From positions 62,001 to 126,000 of the forward strand of contig CALDZK010000010.1 in the NCBI GenBank assembly GCA_937944145.1: 64,000 bases of DNA, in the 5' to 3' direction. Source of the DNA: an uncultured Candidatus Altimarinota bacterium. GTDB lineage: Bacteria; Patescibacteriota; Gracilibacteria; BD1-5; UBA6164. The first letter of the stretch is position 1. Every line of letters starts with the position of its first letter. Made by a program: the position numbers and the translations under genes. Of this stretch, positions 54,847 through 64,000 are shown in pieces. A model generated the notes under the pieces. It ran no database searches. It was not told the origin of the DNA and was given only the letters and a program-made list of their open reading frames with translations.

Positions 54847-56247
54847 ATGAACAGATACCATAGAAGAAACCATGTGTCTCGCACTATAAAAGACTACTTC
54901 GTACCGATAGTCTGACTCGTGCTTATCATAGCTGTCATATATAGTTTTTTTAGCTCTGATAAAACAGTCGCTCCAAAACAACAAGAAAACACTATTGGAT
55001 ACGCTCTGGAGTACCAAGACACAAATACAGAAGCATTTATAGAGTACTCTGGTGGTAACAAAGAAGCTACAAGTAATGGAACCCAGATATTTAAATGAGA
55101 AAAACTCATCGTAAAAGAAGGAAGTGTAAAATTGCAGCCAGGAGAAAATACACAAATTCATCTTGATAAAATAGGAGAGCTCAAACTTCTTGAAAATGGG
55201 AGCTTTGCACTATTTTCATCAAATATGTGGATATCAAGTCAAGATCCTGTACAAGTAGATATGAGATATGCTAGTGTAAGATCGACAGGAAACTCGCTCC
55301 TGACTCTCTCTCAAAACGAAGTTGGAAGTACGGTATATGTTCTCTCAGGTACTGCAGAGGTAAACAATCTCGCAAATCAATCTACACTTTTATGAAAAGG
55401 GCAAAAAATCACTATACAAAGAAATGAAGCATCTAGCCAAGATATAGATCTTTCTCTGGCAAAGTGAGATCTTGATACGTATTTTCTCAAAAGTGACTGG
55501 TTCCTAGAAAACAATGGTCCTGTACTTCTTGCCCAAGCAGAAACCCTAGAATCAACTACAACAGGAAGTGGAGAAACATCTACTGGTACAACCAGTACAC
55601 TATCCTCTACAAAACTCCTCAGTTTTAGTGGAGTAGAAGACGAGTGAAGTGTTACTACTAACTCAACAGACATAACAGGAAGTTACGAGGATGAAAATGT
55701 AACCCGTATTACTATAGGATGAGTCGAAGCTACTCTTGATACTGAAGCAAAGACATTTACAGCATCAGGAGTTACTACCGATCAAAAAGTAAACGATCTC
55801 ATCATAAAAACATATGCTCCAAACAACTCTATACTCTGAAAACAAGTACTCACTGTATACGCAAATGGGGCTGCCCCAGCAGCAAATCAGCCTCTATTTA
55901 AAGTAGAAAACTTTTCTCTGGATGCTACAGAGTTCCAGTTCATATCTCCAAAACAAAATCCCTATACTACAGAGGATGGAGTCGTCTTTATAGAGTGAAG
56001 AGTTCCAGCAGGAAGTGTAGAAAAGATACTCGTAAACGGGTACCAGCTCCAAAAATTTCCACAATATGGAACCTACTGGGGGTACTTTGCTAACCAAGAA
56101 TTTGGAAACCTCAAACCAGGGCTCAATATATATAAAGTAGAATATATAGGGAAAGACGGAAATGCTCTCCACTCAAATGCGTTTACCATCGTAAAAAATG
56201 CTCCTACGATAGAACAAACTGTCAGTGACGAAGCAGATGCTTCATAA
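54847..56247 (+). CDS. FecR-like domain membrane protein
   Basis: 466 aa. A basic head (MNRYHRRNHVSR) and one TM helix (about 18-35) are followed by an extracytoplasmic part. The FecR-like block (about 70-190) includes GEKLIVKEGSVKLQPG, SLLTLSQNEVGSTVYVLSGTAEV. A Ser/Thr linker and one or two beta domains follow, ending GNALHSNAFTIVKN. FecR domains usually act in envelope sensing; no TonB system is near. Seven or so glycines are TGA. Confidence 0.7.
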
Positions 56248-56260
56248 AAATATACGCTCT

Positions 56261-56295
56261 AAAAAGACTCTCATAATATACGAGAGTCTTTTTTT
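56261..56295. terminator. Bidirectional terminator
   Basis: AAAAAGACTCTC - ATAATATAC - GAGAGTCTTTTTTT between the convergent FecR-like gene and the Cys-rich gene. Confidence 0.85.
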
Positions 56296-56309
56296 ATATA
56301 TAAGTTATT

Positions 56310-56627
56310 CTAACAACTACATCAGCTTCCACATCCACCAGGAGCACATCCTCCTCCAGATCCACCTCCTATAATACTGACAAACATAGATTTGAGTTCC
56401 TCATCTTCTGGAAGCATCCCCTCAAAAATCATATCCTTGAAATCTATCGATTCTTCTTCTATGATGAGAGCTGGAGATTCTTTGATGGAAAGATCCTGCT
56501 TGAGAAGATCGTCTGTCGAGTTTTCGAGTTGTATAAAATCTGTAAGTCCAAGTTCATCCAGGGCAATTTTTACTTTAGCTGTGAGTTGGTCTGCTTGTTC
56601 TCCTGAACCAAAAATAATAACTTTCAT
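56310..56627 (-). CDS. Thioredoxin-like protein without CxxC, Cys-rich Gly tail
   Basis: 105 aa. The first 70 residues fit a small thioredoxin-like fold (KVIIFGSGEQADQLTAKVKIALDELGL, ESPALIIEEESIDFKDMI), but the usual CxxC after strand 1 is replaced by GSGEQAD. The tail is GGGSGGGCAPGGCGSGCSC with Cys94, 99, 103 and 105. The last Gly before the final Cys pair is TGA; without recoding the tail would lose two Cys. Metal binding by the tail is plausible. Function unknown. Confidence 0.7.
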
Positions 56628-56709
56628 AGTATCTAAATATATTTTGAAAAAAATAAAGCAATTCTATCCTACCGATGAATTGCTCTATTACAAATTTAAA
56701 ACGAAGGGA

Positions 56710-57351
56710 TTATTCTGCTGATTTTTCTTCGTCAGATGCTCCTTGTCCTTCATCAGTTGATTCTCCCCCTGTCACTTCTGTTTCAGACTCTTCTTCTACT
56801 ACTTTCGGAGCAGAAGCAGAAACTATAACTGCATCTTCTTGGATGGATATTTCATACTTTTCTGCATCGAGACCGAGATCTGAGAAACGGATAGAGTCAC
56901 CTACTTCTACGAGCTTCGAGAGATCTACTTCGAAATGCTCTACGAGATTTCTAGGAAGACATTTTACATCAAGTTCTTTGAGAACTTCATCTATAATAGC
57001 TCCTTCTTTTGCAGCTGGAGCATCTCCTATAAAGCTGAGAGAGATCTTCGTACTTACTTTTTCACCTCTGGTTACTGCGTAAAAATCTATATGTGTAAAA
57101 TCTCCTGTTACAGGATGTCTTTGAACATCATGAACGAGTGCTTCTACATCTTTTTTTCCTACTTTGAGATCGATGATAGTACTCTCTCCTGCACTACGAT
57201 ATGCTCTGAGTAAGTCAGAGTTAGGTATTTTTATAGAGATGGGTTCTTGGGTTTTCCCATACACAACTCCTGGTACGATTTTTTCTTTTCTGAGATGACT
57301 CACTTTTTCATCTTGTGCTCTTATATCTACGTTGAGTGTTACACTTTCCAT
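56710..57351 (-). CDS. rplY: Ribosomal protein bL25 (Ctc/TL5 form)
   Basis: 213 aa. The N-terminal 5S-binding domain (VPGVVYGKTQEPISIKI, VHDVQRHPVTGDFTHIDFYAV) is followed by the TL5/CTC C-terminal domain (about 95-185), then an acidic tail (about 186-213). All 14 glycines use normal codons and none TGA. A promoter lies upstream (57400-57427). It binds 5S rRNA in the 50S subunit. Confidence 0.94.
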   Translation of the reverse strand: MESVTLNVDIRAQDEKVSHLRKEKIVPGVVYGKTQEPISIKIPNSDLLRAYRSAGESTIIDLKVGKKDVEALVHDVQRHPVTGDFTHIDFYAVTRGEKVSTKISLSFIGDAPAAKEGAIIDEVLKELDVKCLPRNLVEHFEVDLSKLVEVGDSIRFSDLGLDAEKYEISIQEDAVIVSASAPKVVEEESETEVTGGESTDEGQGASDEEKSAE

Positions 57352-57399
57352 TGGTATATCTATAGCAAAATAAATGCTTCAAAAAATTTAAGCCCTGCG

Positions 57400-57427
57400 A
57401 TTCTATATAAAAATATATATTTGGCAA
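57400..57427 (-). promoter_or_regulatory. bL25 promoter
   Basis: Minus strand TTGCCA (57427-57422), 16 bases, TAGAAT (57405-57400), 48 bases before the ATG. The -35 overlaps a small GGCAAAA/TTTTGCC hairpin. Confidence 0.5.
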
Positions 57428-57530
57428 AAGTTTTTGCCTACTTTTTTGGGTTTGATAAATATCTTACTATGGGTAGTATAGTTTTATATACATATGTATA
57501 TCTATTTCTATATCATTATCCCCGTAATAT

Positions 57531-58301
57531 ATGTGAAGAGGTCCCGTTGTACAAGCCAGAAAAAACGCTGTAAATACTGTAAAAGGAAAAGTTTTTTCCC
57601 TGCACGCAAAACTCATAGCTATAGCTGCACAAAAATGAGGAAATCCTGAAGATAATCCGACACTTCACGCAGCTATTATAAAAGCGAAAAAAGATGGAGT
57701 TCCAAACGACAACATCGACAGAGCTATCAAAAAATGAACCGGAGAAGATGCCTCGGCAGATCAAATAGTCGAAATACTCTACGAATGATACGCTCCTGGA
57801 GGAGTTGCTCTAGTAGTATCTACCTTGACAGATAACAAAAACAGAACAGTTGCAAATATTAGGCATATTTTTAGTAAATATGGTGGAAATATGGGAGAAT
57901 CTGGAGCTGTTGCATGGATGTTTCATCAAAAATGAGTTATATTTATAGATCCAGAAAAACATAGTTATGAGAGTATAGAAGAGCTCGTTTTTGAAACCGA
58001 AGCTGAGGATATAGTGAGCGAGTCTGGATATACAAAAATCATTACCAGTCTCGAGGATCATCACTCAGTAGAAATATTTTTCGAAGAAAAATGAATCGAA
58101 CTCTACGAATCAAAAATAGACTATATTCCCGACAGTGATATAGAAATAGATGACTTTGATAAGGCTCTCAAGTTTACGAAGATGATTGAAGCATTTGACG
58201 GGGACGAAGATGTAAACTTCGTTTCAAGTAACGAAGTCATCAGCTGAGAATTACAGGATGAAGTAGATACGTTTATCGAAAAAAACACTTTTAGGACTTA
58301 G
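57531..58301 (+). CDS. YebC/PmpR-family translation/transcription regulator
   Basis: 256 aa. It opens [29 protein letters not shown], where the second residue Gly is TGA, and continues with the family blocks [70 protein letters not shown]. YebC proteins have been linked to both DNA binding and ribosome function at polyproline stretches. About nine Gly are TGA. Confidence 0.92.
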
Positions 58302-58310
58302 GACAACTGA

Positions 58311-58341
58311 AAAATCCCTACTAGAACCTAGTAGGGATTTT
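58311..58341. terminator. Bidirectional terminator
   Basis: AAAATCCCTACTAG - AAC - CTAGTAGGGATTTTA, between convergent yebC-like and PP2C-like genes. Confidence 0.9.
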
Positions 58342-58356
58342 ATTGTGTCTCAAAAC

Positions 58357-60261
58357 CTATCTCACCAGCAACTTGTCATCATTGACTTCAAAACGCATCT
58401 TGTAGAGTCCAGTATCTCCGAGAAGAAATACTTCTTTGTCATTTGCTACATGAAATTCTTTGATATCAAAATCACGAGGCTCGACCTGTCCGATATATTT
58501 GAGAGATTTTGTGTCCTGGAAACGGGTCGTATTTGGCTGAAATATCAGAAGTCTGTTGTCTAGAAGCATATACACGTAGTTCAGATTTGCAGCTGCGTGA
58601 AGAGATACTTTTTGAGTATCATCCTGTCTATCATAGTTTTTTGGGAGTTGATTGAGGGTTATAGACTCGAGACGATACTGTGGTGATACAAAGAGTTTTA
58701 CTATAGAGAGATCTTGTTTGAGGATATATATACCCCCATCTATCGCCAGAGAAAGAATCGTTCCTATTCCGGCTACATCATCCTGCGCGATATAAGAATC
58801 TCCTGCTTGAAATATTCCCCCGACTTTTTTATGACGATATATCTGATCACGGGCTTTATCAAGGAGGTAGAGATTTTGTCCATAAGTTGAAAGGATATTT
58901 GACTCTTCCCAGGTAGGTTGATCTGCTACATCGAGGTAAGTAAAGAAATTATTTTTTGCAAAGTTTACGACTTTTCCCCCAGAGGTAAGAAGAATAATAT
59001 TTGTATCTTGGACGGACGCATCGATAAATTGATCTCCATCCTGGATATCTTCAAATACATGTACCTCTGGATCTTGCTCTCCAATAATTGGTCCTACCAC
59101 ACTCTGTGTATCTATGAGATATAGTTTTCATGCAACACTTACAACTTTGATGGGATCAGTAAGTCCTTCTGATGTGTAGAGGGTATTTTCATCACTAATG
59201 AGAAAAGTCTCTATTCCGTTAAATTGTTTTTTGAGGACAGAGATATCTTCTTCTATCTTGTCGACATCATTTGAAAAAAGATTTTGTGAAGCGATTTCTT
59301 TGAGAATACTTTCTCCATTTTCAATATGGAGAGAGAAAATATCTTCATTTGCTATATTTTCACTCGCCAGACGCACATACTCTCTTGCCTTTAGTAGTTC
59401 TTGTTTTGCGAGTTCTGTATCTCTACTTCCAGAAGAGAGATTTACAAAACCAGACAAAAGTACGTAGAGAAATACAGCACATACAATCATTCCTCAGAGA
59501 AAGACTATGTTTTTTACGTTTTTTGACTGGGAAAATATAAACTTTTTGAGAGACAAGAAGTAGGCTAAAATCGTTTTAACCACGGTATTGTCTAAATATC
59601 TGAGTGCTTGGTAACGGAGTTCAGAGAGACGTGATTCTGATGACTCTAGTGGTGCTTCTTTGTACCTAAAAGAAATAAGTCCTACATTCTTTCATGGTTT
59701 TTCCCCTGTCATAATAGTCTCAATATTGGCATTAGAGTTATTGAGATCATCGAGATGACAACTGTCGATAATATCTCCTTTTGAGAGATAATTTAGAATT
59801 CTGGTGGTAGAAAACATAATAGTTTCTCCATTATTGACTTCTCCGTTGAGGATAAATCAAAAATTCTTTCTATCTTCTTGTTTATCAGTTACTTCGATAA
59901 CATCGCTGTGTGTATTTATGAGATAACATGACGGACTTCCCACAGTCGAGAACAGAAATTCTCTTTGGTTGAGTATTCCTACAAATGCATGAATCCCCTT
60001 TGTGTTATCGTTTTTATCTCTCCAAGTAGACAGAAAACTATTAATATTTTCAAGAGCTGTAGAGAAATCATTGTAAGTGTCTTTTATACTGATCCTGTCT
60101 ATAATACTATCAAGGATCTTGTTCAGAAATAATTCTCAAAAACTTGTATCTTTCACACTGATTAAAACCAGGAGATCAAGATGATGATCCAGATTTACGA
60201 CACGAGATATAATCGTATTTTTTCACTGAAATTTCATCTTTTGGACATGTAGGTCGAGCAT
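58357..60261 (-). CDS. Membrane protein: PP2C-like cytosolic domain, TM helix, beta-propeller-like outer domain
   Basis: 634 aa. The first 240 residues are PP2C-like in flow (VSRVVNLDHHLDLLVLI, IHAFVGILNQREFLFSTVGSPSCYLI, FSTTRILNYLSKGDIID) but lack a clear double-Asp metal pair. One TM helix (about 250-272) follows. Then come a coiled-coil region (about 280-350) and beta-rich blades (about 365-630: YLIDTQSVVG, NIILLTSGGKVVNFA, NLYLLDKARDQIY). A sensor that links an outside domain to an inside phosphatase-like module is a possible reading. TGA-Gly codons occur throughout. Confidence 0.6.
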
Positions 60262-60418
60262 GGTTTTGGTGAATTATAAATTGCATAAGATTCTATCATT
60301 CAAATATATTTCTGAGAAAGTTTTTGTCAACAAGGACTTTGCACCTTTTTCACTGATATCTTTGATATTTCGGGAATTTTCTTTACAATCTGCATGTTAT
60401 ATATCATATACAGAAACT

Positions 60419-61675
60419 GTGTTTCGCATACAACAAAGCCAAAGTCTAAAATGAGAAGTCACTATAGGAGGAAGTAAAAATGCAGCTCTACCACTCATAG
60501 CTGCAACACTACTTATTCCTGGGAAAACCACTCTCACAAACGTACCAGATATACTTGATGTCCATGACTTTATTCATTTTCTCAGGAGTATAGGTTGTCA
60601 GGTGTCTTTTCAAAACAGTACTCTCCAAGTCGACAATTCCGACATAAATTGAGATACGATCGATACCAGTATGATAGCTAGAACTCGCGCTGGGATATAT
60701 TTTGTTGCGTGACTCCTGAGTCGTTTTTGATCTGCTCAGATGCCCTATCCTCAGGGAGACAAAATAGGAAAACGTCCTATAGACGAACATATAGAGTGAT
60801 ATCAAAATATGGGGTATCAGTTTGAACTACAAGAAGATATTCTCAAGTTTTCATCTGGGGATACAAAAAAAGAGAGTACAATATATGCCTACTTTGCAGT
60901 AACAGCAACTGCAAATCTCATCATGTGAGCCGTAGGACGCAAGGCAAATACCACGATCAAACTTGCTGCGTTTGAACCTCATATATTTAACCTCATTGAT
61001 TTCCTGAGAAGTGCAGGAGTCCAAATAGATATCCGATATGACCATACTATCATCATTCATGGAGGAGCTACTCTCAAAAACTCAGTATCTCACGAAGTCA
61101 TCTCAGACTACCTACAGTCTGGGACATTTGCCATCATTGGGGCCCTATGTGCTAAAGAGTACATAGACATCAAACAAGCACGTATCAAAGACCTCAGTGC
61201 CTTTCTGTATAAACTAAACAGTTGTTGAGTACAAACACAAGACCTATGAAACGATACTCTTCGTGTCTACAGGTCAAACAAACTCACTGCTACAAATATT
61301 CAGACCAATATATTCCCAGGATTTCCAACAGATCTCATGCCCCTGTTTAGTGTTCTGATGACCCAGTGTCAAGGAACGAGCAGAATACACGAAGTACTCT
61401 ATGAAGGAAGACTCAATTGGCTTGTTGAATACGAAAGACTCGGGGGACAAGCCAGAATCATCAACCTGCATGAAGCAAAAATAAGTGGTCCAACACAACT
61501 TATCTGAAACAAAGTCAATAGTTGGGATCTCCGTAGTGGTGCTGCTATGGTTATTGCGGGTATGATAGCTGAGGGAGAAACGATAGTCGAAAACATCTAC
61601 TGGATCAAACGTGGATATGATGACTTTCTTTGAAAACTCCAGTCCCTAGGGGCTGATATCACAGATATATCTTAA
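60419..61675 (+). CDS. murA: UDP-N-acetylglucosamine 1-carboxyvinyltransferase
   Basis: 418 aa from GTG; the upstream frame is open but lacks similarity. [21 protein letters not shown] carries the substrate Lys-Asn pair. The catalytic loop reads [16 protein letters not shown]: Asp114 replaces the usual Cys115, as in fosfomycin-insensitive MurA enzymes. [46 protein letters not shown] and the C-terminal GYDDF follow. First step of peptidoglycan synthesis. Ten or so TGA-Gly codons. Confidence 0.94.
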
Positions 61676-61687
61676 AAAATACACATC

Positions 61688-61879
61688 ATGAACAAAACAG
61701 CTCTCGTTCTCATACTCTTTGGAATGACCAATATTCTCTTTCCTGATTTTATTGCCTATATCATCGGAGGAGTATCCCTTACTGCAGGAATTATCATGCT
61801 TCTAGGAGGAAGTATCTGACCCAAAAGACCAAACGGAGAAAGCCACGTAAAATTTGGGAACTACAAGATATTTAGGTAA
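61688..61879 (+). CDS. Small two-TM membrane protein
   Basis: 63 aa. Two hydrophobic helices (about 4-20 and 24-42), then a polar tail GPKRPNGESHVKFGNYKIFR. One TGA-Gly. It starts 12 bases after murA and ends one base before the convergent tRNA deacylase gene. No family recognised. Confidence 0.65.
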
Positions 61880-62353
61880 TTAGAGTTTGCTATAGACATA
61901 CTCTATCTCCAGATTTTTAAGAAAATGTTCTACTGCTCGCATCTGTAGCACGATCGTATTATCATTTTGTAGTGGATGAAATCCTACTTGTTTTCACTGG
62001 AGCTCTTGATCAAAAACAACTTTGATATCTCTCTGCTGGTTATTCACCAGAGCAAATGGGCTGACACTTCCTGGTTTGAGTCATATCTTATCCATCATAC
62101 GCTCTGGACTTGCAAAGCTCATTTTGCTATCATCAAATATACTACGAATAATATTGGTATCAAGTTTCTTGCTGTCAGGGAGAACTACCATATAGAAATT
62201 TGTAGCTTTTTTGTTTCGCAAAAGTAGTGACTTGACCCTATATCCGGGTATATCTACTCACTTTGCCTCGTCACAAGTAAACACGGGATCATGTTCATAG
62301 TTTGTGTACTCTAGTTTGAGTTCATCGAGGATATCGAATATTTGTTGTTTCAT
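61880..62353 (-). CDS. ProX/YbaK-type trans-editing aminoacyl-tRNA deacylase
   Basis: 157 aa. KSLLLRNKKATNFYMVVLPDSKKLD contains the catalytic-type Lys. DDSKMSFASPERMMDKIGLKPGSVSPFALVNN and VGFHPLQNDNTIVLQMRAVEHFLKNL match the ProX family. It clears mischarged tRNA-Pro (Ala or Cys). ProS in this window already carries an INS domain, so editing is doubled. Three TGA-Gly codons. Confidence 0.88.
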
Positions 62354-62380
62354 GTATCTAAGTATATAAAACTTTATAAA

Positions 62381-62412
62381 AAAATCGAGTCCCAAATTTG
62401 GGACTCGATTTT
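62381..62412 (-). terminator. Terminator of the 154-aa gene
   Basis: AAAATCGAGTCCCAAA / TTTGGGACTCGATTTT, a perfect sixteen-pair palindrome. The stop of the 62411 gene touches it. Confidence 0.85.
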
Positions 62413-62875
62413 AATGAAATCTTTTTTTAAAAGGAGAGGTGAGAATATTTACTACATCAAGACACCTCATTCATATAACTTGCTGTATCGTTGGTTGAAA
62501 TGGAATATCCGTAGTAGATCTCGGTTGCAAACGATCCTGGGGACTTTGAAGATCATGAAGTCCTCAGTTTGTTTTATAGTAAGGGTCTAAATCAGAAGCA
62601 TCAAACGGGGGTATAATACTGGCTGTTGTTCCATCAAAGTTTATAACGAGTCTACTTCCATCTGAAAATACTACTTGTCCTGACGTACGTATCCATTGCA
62701 TTTCTTTTGACCATGAAACGGGTATTTGCGCGTATTCTATATCATTATCTATCTTTTTGGGAGCAAATTTTCTATCAGATATATCTGGTCCTCTTACTAC
62801 CTCTGACCATTTATAGTTCTCTCTATCAGGGAATCCATACTGTATAGGGTATATATCTCTGAGATTTACATTCAT
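62411..62875 (-). CDS. Unknown soluble protein
   Basis: 154 aa. MNVNLRDIYPIQYGFPDRENYKW, then EYAQIPVSWSKEMQWIRTSGQVVFSDGSRLVINFDGTT, a beta-rich centre, and a Pro/Gln-rich end (LQSPQDRLQPRSTTDIPFQP). No known family. Two TGA-Gly codons. It follows hisS by 62 bases on the same strand and ends in a strong terminator, so it may be the last gene of the hisS transcript. Confidence 0.65.
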
Positions 62876-62937
62876 ACATAACGATTATTAGTATTTTTGA
62901 TTATCCTAATAATAAACGAATTACAAGCACTGTCAAA

Positions 62938-64000
62938 TTATAAATCCACTGATCTTTGTGCTCATGACTGGAGATTTTCAAGAATATATCATCCTTGCTG
63001 CTTCTCCTCTTTTCCATAAATAACTACTTCACTATATTCCTTCTTCTTTGCATACTGAATCGCTTTTCCTATCTTGCGAACGCTGAGTCCTACAATAACG
63101 TTCTTTCACTCTGAGCGAAGTCCTGTAGCGATGTTTTGGATATCTACAAAGTATGCTTCATCCAGAAGGGGAATAAAAACAGTTTCTGATTTTTGATTTT
63201 GTATTTCACTCAAGAGTCCATGTCCCTCGAGAAAGAGCTTCATCGTCTCATCTCCCGGAGCAAAACCTACCGCAGGAATTCCTTCTTTAACTCAAAATAT
63301 ATCAGCAAGACCATTGTAACGTCCTCCTCAGAAGAGTGCGCGAGGATTGTCAGGATTTTGGTCAAACATCTCAAATATTATCCCATCATAATAATCAAAC
63401 CCACGGATCAGACTTCCTGAGAATTCTATCTCATTTTCATATCATAGATCTGTAAGTTTCTCGGTAATACTTGCAAATTGTTTGAGGCTCTCAGTTCCTG
63501 CCAAAAGCAAAAACTCTTTTCGAATATCTTCTGTAGTTCTTGCGCTCATAAACGCGTGTATCGGCTCTGGGGTTTTGATTCCTATACTCTTGAGCTCTTT
63601 TTCAAATACTTCTTTAGGAAGCTTATCATACTTATCAAGAAGCCTCATGAGATTCATTTTGGTCTCTTGTTTTTTAATGGCAAGTACCTGCGTCAAAAAA
63701 CTATCTATGAGCCCTCTATGATTGAGTTTGAGTTTATAACTTCCTGCAGGAGGGGCAAATGCTCTCATAAGTTCCAGAGAAAGAGTCAGTATTTCTATAT
63801 CAGAGTTCTCTGACTCATCTCCAAATATATCAGCGTTGAGTTGCCAAAACTCCCTATTTCTCCCTTTTTGAGGTTTTTCGTTACGATAAAAATTTGCGAT
63901 AGAAAACCATTTTATAGGTTTTTCTACTTCTTTCCATTTACTCGCGACCATACGCGTTACTGTCGGAGTCATCTCTGGACGAATAGCCAGATCTGATAGT
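62938..64000 (-). CDS. hisS: Histidyl-tRNA synthetase, 5' end cut by window edge
   Basis: The C-terminal 353 codons are present. LAIRPEMTPTVTRMVASKWK is motif 2 start, then FYRNEKPQKGRNREFWQLNADIFG. The HisA motifs SLIRGFDYYDGIIFEMF (LVRGLDYY-type) and GGGRYNGLADIFG follow. The anticodon domain ends GLSVRKIGKAIQYAKKKEYSEVVIYGKEE. Two TGA-Gly codons lie in the C-terminal part. It charges tRNA-His. Confidence 0.95.

Overview
This AT-rich window comes from a bacterium that reads UGA as glycine (translation table 25). That code is known from the candidate phyla Absconditabacteria (SR1) and Gracilibacteria (BD1-5/GN02); the sequence alone does not separate the two. Read with the standard code, nearly every gene looks shattered by in-frame TGA. 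Read with TGA as Gly, those pieces fuse into full-length proteins, and TGA falls on invariant glycines such as the SecA Walker A motif (MKTGE-G-KT) and a hydrolase nucleophile elbow (GHSL-G-G). All gene ends below are TAA or TAG. Coordinates were rebuilt by joining frames across TGA and checking that lengths are multiples of three.

Layout. 1-7.6 kb: a pilus-assembly-like protein cut by the window edge, a T4SS-pilin-like membrane protein, a TraB-like protein, a PrsW-type membrane protease, a secreted beta-propeller protein, and an ECF sigma factor next to a large acidic anti-sigma-like membrane protein. 7.7-16.7 kb: M3 oligopeptidase, EamA transporter, RlmH, a YegP-type protein, an alpha/beta hydrolase, prephenate dehydratase with a WecG/TagA glycosyltransferase, a GT4 glycosyltransferase, DNA polymerase III delta', and a lipoprotein. 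16.9-22.4 kb: SecA and a large PKD-domain membrane protein. 22.6-29.6 kb: class Ia ribonucleotide reductase (nrdB, nrdA) surrounding an aldo/keto reductase and two paralogous unknown proteins, then a ferredoxin. 29.6-38.4 kb: a structured noncoding region, YbeY, a transporter, a possible frameshifted gene, a T4SS-like cluster (PrgI, TraC-like, pilin), a YvlD-type membrane protein, SecG, a peptide-binding protein and an integral membrane protein. 38.4-45.8 kb: TIM-barrel protein, SerS, SmpB, M23 peptidase, FemAB-type transferase, two tandem hydrolases, a DUF559 protein with a flanking palindromic repeat, and RuvB. 45.9-64 kb: two unknown genes, peptide deformylase, GpsA, CYTH protein, dCTP deaminase, thymidylate synthase, an SLC13/ArsB-type carrier, ProS behind a candidate aromatic leader-peptide attenuator, a FecR-like protein, bL25, YebC, a PP2C-like receptor, MurA carrying an Asp at the usual Cys115, a ProX-type tRNA deacylase, and HisS running off the right edge.

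The gene set combines dNTP supply (nrdAB, dcd, thyA), cell-wall work (murA, FemAB, M23, glycosyltransferases), Sec export (secA, secG), translation quality control (smpB, ybeY, rlmH, proS with ProX, serS, hisS, def, bL25), recombination and replication (ruvB, holB), and a T4SS/pilus-like surface apparatus. Genes are compact, with short or overlapping junctions, many GTG starts and many strong intrinsic terminators. No tRNA, rRNA, CRISPR array or transposase was seen.
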